Source: Halopseudomonas litoralis (GTDB lineage Bacteria > Pseudomonadota > Gammaproteobacteria > Pseudomonadales > Pseudomonadaceae). From it: a stretch of DNA of 64,000 bases. The notes under the pieces were generated by a model. The model had not been told where the DNA came from. It saw only the letters and a program-made list of their open reading frames with translations, and did no database searches. How positions within the stretch are numbered: position 1 is the stretch's first letter; each line of letters begins with the position of its first letter. This document shows, in pieces, positions 56,739 through 64,000 of the stretch. The translations under genes and the position numbers were made by a program. Where the stretch lies: NCBI RefSeq assembly GCF_900105005.1, contig NZ_LT629748.1:1116001-1180000 (forward strand), written 5' to 3'.

Positions 56739-58139
56739 ATGCTGGGGTACATCGGGTTGTTTGCCGGGCTTATTCTGTTGATCGGATTTGCCTTGCGGGG
56801 TGTGAACATTTTTCTGGCTTCGATTATCTGCGCTTTGGTGGTGGCCATTCCCAATGGCATTCTGCTGCCCGCCGCGCTGCTTGAGCATTACCCCTTCGGC
56901 CCGCTGGGCGCCTTCACTTTCGCCGGTAAGTTCTTTCTGTTGTTCCTCTGTGGGGCCATTTTCGGTAAGGCCATGGCCACCAGCCAGGCGGCCAAGAGTA
57001 TTGCTGTGGCGATCACCCGCGGGCTGGGTGTAAAGCACACCTTGCTGGTCGGGATGGTGGTCTGCGCCTTGCTGACCTATGGTGGTGTGGTGGTCTTCGT
57101 GGTGGTCTTCACCATGTATCCGCTGGGTATCACATTGATGCGCGAGGCCAATCTGCCCAAACGTATTTGGTGCGCGGCGACTTCGGTGGGAGCCGGCACA
57201 TTCACCATGACCGCCTTGCCGGGTACGCCTTCCATCCATAACGTGATTTCCGCCAGCTCTCTAGGGACCGATCTGTTCGCCGGTGGCTGGATCGGTCTGT
57301 TTGCCGCGGCGATCATGGCCGGGTTGGGTATGTGGTACGTCGAGCGCGAATGGCGACTGGCCCGGGCCACTGGCGAAGGCTTTGTGGAAAACGCCCAGGA
57401 TCTGCGCATGGAACAGCTGATCGGCGATCCCAACGATGCGCCGCCCTGGGGGCTGGCGCTGGTGCCTTTGTTGCTGGTGCTGGGCGTGATCATGTTGCCG
57501 CGGTTGATCCTGGGTATGGCGGATTGGTCCGAAACAGAAGGTCTGTTTGCAGCTATTCTGCGCTTCAGCGCAGCTCAACCCATCATCTGGCCGAGTATTG
57601 CGCTGGTGATCGGTGCTCTGTCCTGCGGTGTGCTGTTCACCAGCGCTCGTCGCAAGCTGGGTCAGGTATTCGGCCAGGGTGCTGAAGATTCGATCATGCC
57701 GCTGCTGAATACCGCCGCGGTGATCGGGTTTGGTGGGGTGGTGACTCAGACGGCCGGTTTTGGTGAGTTTGCGCAGTGGATACTCGGCGTCGAGATGCCG
57801 CCGTTGCTGTCGGTGTTCACCTCAGTCAGCACCCTGTCGGCGATCGTCGGTTCCTCGTCGGGCGGACTGCAGATATTCATGCAGACGCTTGCACCCAGTT
57901 ATCTGGAAATGGGTATTCAGCCGGAAATCCTCCACCGTATCGCGGCGATCGCGGCAGGTGGTCTGGATTCGCTGCCACACTGCGGTGCGGTGATCGCCAC
58001 CTTCATGATCATGGGGTTGTCACACAAGGAAGCCTACAAGGACATGTTTGTTGTTACCGTGGCCGTCCCGGTGATAGCCTGCCTGTTGTCCATCGCGCTG
58101 CTGATGGCGTTGGGGGTGGGGGTTACGCCGCCGGCGTGA
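56739..58139 (+). CDS. GntP-family organic acid/sugar acid permease
   Basis: 466 residues from ATG 56739, with aagga ten bases upstream; the open frame to 56610 has no better start. About twelve hydrophobic helices fit the GntP (gluconate:H+ symporter) family, with conserved TMTALPGTPSIHNVISAS and GSSSGGLQIFM stretches. Substrates in the family include gluconate, glycerate, hydroxybutyrate and citrate analogues, and none can be assigned here. No metabolic enzyme is next to it that would reveal one. Confidence 0.88.
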   Translation: MLGYIGLFAGLILLIGFALRGVNIFLASIICALVVAIPNGILLPAALLEHYPFGPLGAFTFAGKFFLLFLCGAIFGKAMATSQAAKSIAVAITRGLGVKHTLLVGMVVCALLTYGGVVVFVVVFTMYPLGITLMREANLPKRIWCAATSVGAGTFTMTALPGTPSIHNVISASSLGTDLFAGGWIGLFAAAIMAGLGMWYVEREWRLARATGEGFVENAQDLRMEQLIGDPNDAPPWGLALVPLLLVLGVIMLPRLILGMADWSETEGLFAAILRFSAAQPIIWPSIALVIGALSCGVLFTSARRKLGQVFGQGAEDSIMPLLNTAAVIGFGGVVTQTAGFGEFAQWILGVEMPPLLSVFTSVSTLSAIVGSSSGGLQIFMQTLAPSYLEMGIQPEILHRIAAIAAGGLDSLPHCGAVIATFMIMGLSHKEAYKDMFVVTVAVPVIACLLSIALLMALGVGVTPPA

Positions 58140-58223
58140 CGGGCAGCGGCAGCGATGGAATCTTTCCGCGCTGTCGCAGGTCAATTGTTCAGTCATTTCT
58201 CGATGCGTCAGAAGGAGACCGTC

Positions 58224-58496
58224 ATGACCGCTGATGCTCCGGTCCAGCACGACACCGAAGGCAAGCAGTTCTATATTTCCGCTGAAGGCGGGCGTGCCTA
58301 TCTTGCCTATATGGATCTGGGCAAGCAGACCATGGATATCTATCGAACCTACGTGCCTGATGCCCTGCGAGGCCAGGGGCTGGCGGAGCAACTGACCGTC
58401 GAGGCACTGAAATATGCCGAGGAACAGGGCTACACGGTGATTCCGTCATGCTCTTACGTCGAACAGTACATGCAGCGACAGCAATCGCCCAACTGA
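58224..58496 (+). CDS. Small GNAT-like N-acetyltransferase (YjdJ type)
   Basis: 90 residues from ATG 58224 (gaaggag upstream). It belongs to the short Acetyltransf_CG (PF14542) branch, with YMDLGKQTMDIYRTYVPDAL, the acetyl-CoA loop RGQGLAEQL and the end IPSCSYVEQYM. The substrate is unknown. A strong terminator follows. Confidence 0.88.
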   Translation: MTADAPVQHDTEGKQFYISAEGGRAYLAYMDLGKQTMDIYRTYVPDALRGQGLAEQLTVEALKYAEEQGYTVIPSCSYVEQYMQRQQSPN

Positions 58497-58509
58497 TACG
58501 AGCTGACAT

Positions 58510-58540
58510 TAAAAAACCCGCAGAAGCGGGTTTTTTAATG
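58510..58540. terminator. Bidirectional Rho-independent terminator
   Basis: aaaaaacccgc-agaa-gcgggtttttt: a 5-bp GC stem extended by A/T pairs, with a T run on both strands. It separates the convergent GNAT-like and DAHP synthase genes. Confidence 0.92.
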
Positions 58541-58552
58541 TTGCCTGTGAGC

Positions 58553-59632
58553 CTACTGGCCGCGCTTGCGCGCCGGCAATACATCCTTGATCTTCGCGTG
58601 CATGCTGCGCACCGCCTGAACAGTGGTATCCCAATCGATGCAGGCATCGGTGATGGATACGCCGTATTCCAACTGCGACAGGTCCTTGTTGATGGCCTGG
58701 CTGCCCCAGCCGATGTGGCTTTCGACCATCAAGCCGACAATCGAGGTGTTGCCTTCAGCAATCTGGTTGGCGACGTTATCCATCACCAGCGGTTGCAGCG
58801 CCGGATCCTTGTTGGAGTTGGCGTGGCTGCAGTCGATCATGATGTTCGGAGTGATCCCGGATTTTTCCAGTTCCTTTTCACACAGGGCCACGCTGACCGA
58901 GTCATAGTTGGGCTTGCCATTGCCGCCCCGCAATACCACATGACCGTACCGGTTGCCGCGGGTGGTGACGATGGATACCTGGCCTTCGTGGTTGATACCC
59001 ATGAAACGGTGCGGACTGGCGGTTGATTGCAGCGCGTTGATGGCGACGCCAAGGTTGCCATCGGTACCGTTCTTGAAACCGACTGCCGAGGACAGACCGG
59101 AGGCCAGTTCACGGTGAGTCTGGGATTCGGTGGTGCGCGCGCCAATCGCTGACCAGGAAATCAGGTCCTGCAGGTACTGTGGCGAAATCGGGTCCAGCGC
59201 CTCGGTGGCGGTGGGCAGGCCCATATCGGTCAGGTCGCACAGCAACTGACGGCCGATATGCAGCCCATCCTCGATCTTGAAGCTGTCGTCCAAGTAGGGA
59301 TCGTTGATCAGGCCTTTCCAGCCAACGGTGGTGCGCGGCTTCTCGAAATACACGCGCATCACCAGATACAGGGTGTCGCCGACTTCCTCTGCCAATGCTT
59401 TCAGGCGGCGGGCATAATCCTTGGCTGCTTCCACATCATGAATGGAGCAGGGCCCGATAACGATGAACAGGCGGTGATCCTTGCCATCCAGAATGTCGCG
59501 AATGACCTGGCGGCTTTCCACTATGGTGGCTTGCGCAGCGTCGCTCATCGGTATCCTGGCCTTGAGTTGGGCAGGGGTAATCATCACTTCGTTGGAAGCG
59601 ACGTTCAGATCATTAATAGGTAAGTCGGCCAT
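58553..59632 (-). CDS. 3-deoxy-7-phosphoheptulonate synthase (DAHP synthase), class I
   Basis: 359 residues, the usual AroFGH length. It condenses phosphoenolpyruvate and erythrose 4-phosphate, the first step of aromatic amino-acid synthesis. Key stretches are FIVIGPCSIHDVEAAKDYAR, RVYFEKPRTTVGWKGLINDP, WSAIGARTTESQTHRELASG and MIDCSHANSNKDP. Which isoenzyme it is (Phe-, Tyr- or Trp-inhibited) cannot be told from the sequence alone. The 250 bp before it, up to the PanE-like gene, hold only the two divergent promoters. Confidence 0.95.
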   Translation of the reverse strand: MADLPINDLNVASNEVMITPAQLKARIPMSDAAQATIVESRQVIRDILDGKDHRLFIVIGPCSIHDVEAAKDYARRLKALAEEVGDTLYLVMRVYFEKPRTTVGWKGLINDPYLDDSFKIEDGLHIGRQLLCDLTDMGLPTATEALDPISPQYLQDLISWSAIGARTTESQTHRELASGLSSAVGFKNGTDGNLGVAINALQSTASPHRFMGINHEGQVSIVTTRGNRYGHVVLRGGNGKPNYDSVSVALCEKELEKSGITPNIMIDCSHANSNKDPALQPLVMDNVANQIAEGNTSIVGLMVESHIGWGSQAINKDLSQLEYGVSITDACIDWDTTVQAVRSMHAKIKDVLPARKRGQ

Positions 59633-59882
59633 CTTCTTTCCCAGCGAGTCTTTCGGCCACCAACCGGTCGGCCTCTGAATAGTGGCCGACAGCTTAAAGC
59701 ATGCATGGCGGCTACGGCTACCCTGTCGGCTCGCTATCGGCCCTGATTGACCTTGTGAATGGCAAGGTTTGCAGTCGGTTGCATCATTGCGCGTGGCTTT
59801 GTCACTTTGCCGACTGTTGCCGCGGGTCCGCAGCGATTAACATGGACAGCATTTTCGCGCATCGTTCAAACAAGAGGTAAGC

Positions 59883-60842
59883 ATGCAAAAGGCAAAACCA
59901 CGTATCGGCGTCATCGGCACGGGCGCCATTGGCGGGTTCTACGGATTGATGTTGGCTCGTGCGGGCCACGATGTGCATTTTCTACTGCGCAGCGAATATC
60001 CGGCCGTCCGTGAACATGGTATTACCGTGGACAGCCGCGTGCATGGCGAGCTCAATCTCAAGCCGGTGCAGGCCTATGCCGACGTCGCCGACATGCCACC
60101 CTGCGATTGGCTGCTGGTTGGCGCGAAGTCGACTACCAACGAGACTCTCGCACCCATCATCGCCAAGGCGGCCGCACCGGGGGCTCGGGTTATATTGCTG
60201 CAGAACGGATTGAATAACGAACAGCAGCTGCGCCAGCTTTTGCCGCCCGAACTGCATCTGATCGGCGGGCTGTGCTACGTCTGTCTGTATCGCAAGGCGC
60301 CCGGCGTGGTAGTGCATCAGGACAACGGCATGATCGACCTGGCCTACCATTCCGGCCCGGCCGATGAGCAGCAGCAACAGGAAATGATTGCGCTGGGTGC
60401 AGAAATGTTCCGTGACGCGGGCCTGAAGGCGCGGGAAAAGGGCAACCTGGATGGAGCCCGCTGGCAGAAGTTGGTATGGAATGCGCCATTCAACGGTGTC
60501 TCGGTCATCCTCAATGCCGGTACTCAGACGCTGCTCGATAATGCGGCAAGCCGCCAGTTGGTCGGCGAATTGATGCAGGAAGTAGTGGACGCGGCAGAGG
60601 CTTGCGGCCACAGCATGCCTGAGTTGCTGGCAGAGAAACTGCTGGTAGGTACCCAGCGTATGCCCGACTATCTGCCAAGCATGTATCACGACTGGTTGCA
60701 TAAACGTCCGATGGAACTCGACAGTCTCTATGGCGAGGCATTGAAGCTGGCTGCCGTCGCGGGATGCAGCATGCCCAAGACCGAGGCACTGCTGCAGATG
60801 TTGCAATTCATTGAAGCGGGCTACTCCGCATCTGCAGACTAA
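59883..60842 (+). CDS. 2-dehydropantoate 2-reductase family (PanE-like)
   Basis: 319 residues with an agaggta ribosome site. The Rossmann start is RIGVIGTGAIGGFYGLMLAR. LLQNGLNNEQQLRQLLP and LVWNAPFNGVSVI (with the family's catalytic lysine at EKGNLDGARWQKLVWN) follow, and the C-terminal domain ends ELDSLYGEALKLAAVAG. It would reduce ketopantoate with NADPH for pantothenate and CoA. Pseudomonas often has paralogues, so the assignment to the main panE is not certain. Confidence 0.88.
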   Translation: MQKAKPRIGVIGTGAIGGFYGLMLARAGHDVHFLLRSEYPAVREHGITVDSRVHGELNLKPVQAYADVADMPPCDWLLVGAKSTTNETLAPIIAKAAAPGARVILLQNGLNNEQQLRQLLPPELHLIGGLCYVCLYRKAPGVVVHQDNGMIDLAYHSGPADEQQQQEMIALGAEMFRDAGLKAREKGNLDGARWQKLVWNAPFNGVSVILNAGTQTLLDNAASRQLVGELMQEVVDAAEACGHSMPELLAEKLLVGTQRMPDYLPSMYHDWLHKRPMELDSLYGEALKLAAVAGCSMPKTEALLQMLQFIEAGYSASAD

Positions 60843-60956
60843 CCGACAGGCGGTGGGACTGATTCCCATTTTGGATCTTGCTGGTGGATATTCTGGTCTA
60901 ACCTGAGTCATGTATCTATGAATCTGGTTATAAAGGGTTCATGATGCTTCGCTTGA

Positions 60957-61951
<995 letters not shown>

Positions 61952-61952
<1 letters not shown>

Positions 61953-61976
61953 GTGTCGGCCTGATAGGCCGACACT
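61952..61976. terminator. Hairpin between cysB and cysH
   Basis: agtgtcggcct-gat-aggccgacact is a perfect 11-bp stem with a 3-nt loop, beginning at the last base of the cysB stop codon and ending 7 bp before the cysH stop. It probably ends both transcripts, though T runs are missing. Confidence 0.7.
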
Positions 61977-61983
61977 GCACAAC

Positions 61984-62718
61984 TCAATTCTTCGCGATCA
62001 AATTCCCGGCATGCAGCCCGCATTCCTTCTGCGTGGCTTCCTCCCACCACCAGCGACCTTCGCGCTCGTGCTGGTTCGGCAGAACGGGGCGGGTGCAGGG
62101 TTCGCAGCCGATGCTGAAGAAGCCGCGTTCGTGCAGGCTGTTATAGGGGATTTCCAGCATGCGGATGTAGTTCCACACATCCTCGCTGCTGTAGTTGGCC
62201 AGCGGATTGAACTTGATCAGCGATTTGTCCTGACTGGAAAAGGCCCCGTCGATCTCGACTACCGGCACATTGCTGCGCGTGCCGGGGCTCTGATCGCGGC
62301 GCTGACCGGTGATCCAGGCATCCACGCCGGCCAGTTTGCGGCGTAGCGGGGCGATCTTGCGGATGCCGCAGCATTCGCCGTGACCGCTTTCGTAGAAGTC
62401 GAACAATCCTTTCTCTTTGACATAGGCTTCCAGAGCCTGCTGGTCGGGGGACAATACCTCCAGCTGGATTCCGTAGTGTTTTCTGACTTCTTCCAGGAAA
62501 CGGTAGGTTTCCGGGTGCAGACGCCCTGTATCCAGGGTGAAGACCTTGATGTCGGGATTGATCTTCCACGCCATATCGAGCACGACGATATCATCCGCGC
62601 CGCTGAAGGACAGCCAGAGGTCATCGAAATGCTGAGTGGCCAGCTTGAGAATATCCTGCGGCGACTTGCTCGCATATTCTGCAGCCAGGGTTTCTACATC
62701 GAACAGGTTGGTGGACAT
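61984..62718 (-). CDS. cysH: Adenylyl-sulfate (APS) reductase, assimilatory, 4Fe-4S type
   Basis: 244 residues. It reduces activated sulfate to sulfite. [11 protein letters not shown] and [13 protein letters not shown] motifs mark the CysH family. Two cysteine pairs, [12 protein letters not shown] and GCEPCTRPV, bind a 4Fe-4S cluster; these occur in the plant-type/Pseudomonas enzyme that uses APS (EC 1.8.4.10) and not in the PAPS reductase of E. coli. The final catalytic cysteine is in KECGLHAGN. It is divergent from thrH. Confidence 0.96.
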   Translation of the reverse strand: MSTNLFDVETLAAEYASKSPQDILKLATQHFDDLWLSFSGADDIVVLDMAWKINPDIKVFTLDTGRLHPETYRFLEEVRKHYGIQLEVLSPDQQALEAYVKEKGLFDFYESGHGECCGIRKIAPLRRKLAGVDAWITGQRRDQSPGTRSNVPVVEIDGAFSSQDKSLIKFNPLANYSSEDVWNYIRMLEIPYNSLHERGFFSIGCEPCTRPVLPNQHEREGRWWWEEATQKECGLHAGNLIAKN

Positions 62719-62925
62719 CAGGCTCTCCCGCTATGCGGCCCGTGCAAGCGGACCATCTGTAATCGCTGCATTTTAACAAGGGTTGCTTAGTACTTCTTCT
62801 TTTGTTTAGTTATAGTTTTATGCCCTGGCGTTATTAACGAGCCACCCGGTCAGCTCAGCGTTGCGCCTGGCAAGCGGACCCGGTAGATTACGGCGCCAGT
62901 TCATTCACTGCTTCAGGAGTACTCT

Positions 62926-63543
62926 GTGGAAATCGCCTGCCTTGACCTCGAAGGTGTTCTGGTCCCCGAAATCTGGATTGCCTTTGCCGAGAAAACCGGT
63001 ATCGCCGAGTTGCGCGCGACCACACGGGATATTCCGGATTACGATGTGCTGATGAAGCAGCGTCTGCGCATTCTCGATGAGCATGGCCTGAAGCTGTCGG
63101 ACATCCAGGAAGTGATCGGCACGCTGACGCCGCTGGATGGCGCGGTGGAGTTCGTCAACTGGCTGCGCGAGCGTTTCCAGGTAGTGATTCTGTCCGACAC
63201 CTTTTATGAGTTCTCCCAGCCGCTGATGCGTCAACTGGGCTTTCCGACGCTGCTGTGTCACAAGCTGGTCATTGACGAAAATGACCGGGTGGTGGATTAT
63301 CAGCTGCGCCAGAAGGATCCCAAGCGTCAGTCGGTGTTGGGGTTCAAGAGCCTGTATTACCGGGTGATTGCCGCCGGCGACTCCTACAACGACACCACCA
63401 TGTTGTCCGAGGCCCACGCCGGCATTCTGTTCCACGCCCCGGACAATGTCATCGCCGAATTCCCACAGTTCCCCGCAGTGCATACCTTCGAGGATCTGAA
63501 GAAGGAATTCATCAAGGCCTCGAACCGGACGTTGAGTCTGTAA
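62926..63543 (+). CDS. thrH: Phosphoserine phosphatase / homoserine phosphotransferase ThrH
   Basis: 205 residues from a GTG start with caggag nine bases upstream. It is a HAD-fold enzyme: DLEGVLVPEIW (DxExV in place of DxDxT, as in ThrH), VILSDTFYEF (motif II) and AAGDSYNDTTMLSEA (motif IV). In P. aeruginosa the enzyme moves phosphate from phosphoserine to homoserine and so links serine and threonine synthesis. Confidence 0.95.
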   Translation: MEIACLDLEGVLVPEIWIAFAEKTGIAELRATTRDIPDYDVLMKQRLRILDEHGLKLSDIQEVIGTLTPLDGAVEFVNWLRERFQVVILSDTFYEFSQPLMRQLGFPTLLCHKLVIDENDRVVDYQLRQKDPKRQSVLGFKSLYYRVIAAGDSYNDTTMLSEAHAGILFHAPDNVIAEFPQFPAVHTFEDLKKEFIKASNRTLSL

Positions 63544-63644
63544 GACGGTTTGGGCTGGTTGCCGTATGACTGGTGACTGGACTGGTTTGGTCTTCGCTCG
63601 CTCCATAAGCGAAGTCTTACATCGGTCCAGCAACCAAGGTCGAG

Positions 63645-64000
63645 TTAAGCCAGGCTGTCCATCAACACCCGCACCTTGGTCAGGCTTTCCTGATACTCCG
63701 CGTCACCCTCTGAATCGGAGACTATACCGCCGCCGCCCCAGCAGTACAGGCGGTCATTCTGGTGTACCAGTGAACGGATGGCGATGTTCATGTCCATCTG
63801 TCCTTCACACCCTATGTAGCCGATGCTGCCGCAATACAGGCTGCGTCGTACTGGCTCCAGCTCCTCGATGATCTGCATGGCGCGGATTTTCGGGGCGCCG
63901 GTGATCGAGCCGCCAGGGAAGGCGCCGGTCAGCAGACTCAGGGCATCCTGTCCGCTGGCCAGTTGGCCGGTGATGCTGCTCACCAGGTGATGCACGTTCG
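63645..64000 (-). CDS. pabB: Aminodeoxychorismate synthase component I, C-terminal part (partial)
   Basis: The frame is open to the window end, so about 117 C-terminal residues are seen. VHHLVSSITGQL, GAFPGGSITGAPKIRAMQII, YCGSIGYIG and NIAIRSLV are the chorismate-binding motifs of PabB/TrpE/MenF enzymes. The PGGSITGAPK form, and the neighbouring cysH-thrH genes as I recall them from P. aeruginosa, favour PabB, which makes the precursor of p-aminobenzoate for folate. The N-terminal part lies outside. Confidence 0.88.
   Translation of the reverse strand, partial: NVHHLVSSITGQLASGQDALSLLTGAFPGGSITGAPKIRAMQIIEELEPVRRSLYCGSIGYIGCEGQMDMNIAIRSLVHQNDRLYCWGGGGIVSDSEGDAEYQESLTKVRVLMDSLA

Overview
The window looks like a chromosomal segment of a Pseudomonas-type gammaproteobacterium, possibly from the Halopseudomonas/P. 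stutzeri side of the family. This rests on moderate-to-high GC, on OprI, CysB, ThrH, GdhB and RMF proteins of Pseudomonas type, and on gene order that, from memory, matches several separate blocks of the P. aeruginosa PAO1 chromosome. It is almost entirely housekeeping DNA. The mobile or repetitive component is three copies of one IS110-family element, REP-type hairpins and two unusual large intergenic hairpins.

Layout. 1-0.4 kb: 3' end of IS110 copy 1 and a REP cluster. 0.5-6.7 kb: NhaC-like antiporter, Cache-type chemoreceptor, retropepsin-like Zn-protease family protein, chromate transporter, DUF2058 and DUF2897 proteins. 6.8-7.9 kb: tRNA-Asp with promoter and terminator, then a small copper-handling pair (DUF411 protein and HMA chaperone) behind a CueR-like operator. 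7.96-12.0 kb: cobalamin riboswitch followed by bluB-cobU-cobT-cobC-cobS, which assembles the lower ligand and nucleotide loop of B12. 12.1-13.3 kb: a 26-codon acidic ORF and an AraC-type regulator. 13.5-23.1 kb: fadH, a coiled-coil hypothetical, nadK, a metallophosphoesterase, a rhomboid protease, DUF1315, DUF2797 and pepN. 23.7-27.2 kb: YCF48-like protein plus RND/MMPL exporter. 27.4-28.6 kb: IS110 copy 2.

28.7-35.5 kb: a six-gene minus-strand MoxR/DUF58/DUF4381/BatA/BatB-C/BatD operon. 35.7-44.6 kb: NAD-glutamate dehydrogenase gdhB, DUF2835, pyrD, rmf, rlmKL. 44.7-45.9 kb: IS110 copy 3. 45.9-50.8 kb: dacB, a TatD nuclease, a DEAD-box helicase and greB. 50.8-51.1 kb: two adjacent variable-arm, conserved-core hairpins. 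51.1-56.5 kb: an FtsX-like permease and ABC ATPase opposite tesA, a small CPHC protein, an L,D-transpeptidase and oprI. 56.7-64 kb: GntP permease, small GNAT-like protein, DAHP synthase, PanE-like reductase, cysB, cysH, thrH and the 3' end of pabB.

The most interesting points are these. (1) The IS110 copies all sit against the same REP palindrome, and their 5' non-coding region (a candidate bridge RNA) carries a 10-nt match to the junction. (2) The two hairpins at 50.83-51.08 kb share a 27-nt core in opposite orientation but have unrelated, self-complementary arms. (3) A palindromic motif next to these hairpins recurs at 12.25 kb. (4) Two short ORFs linked by ATGA overlaps lie between the cobalamin riboswitch and bluB. 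I found no CRISPR array, prophage, rRNA operon or recognisable defence island.
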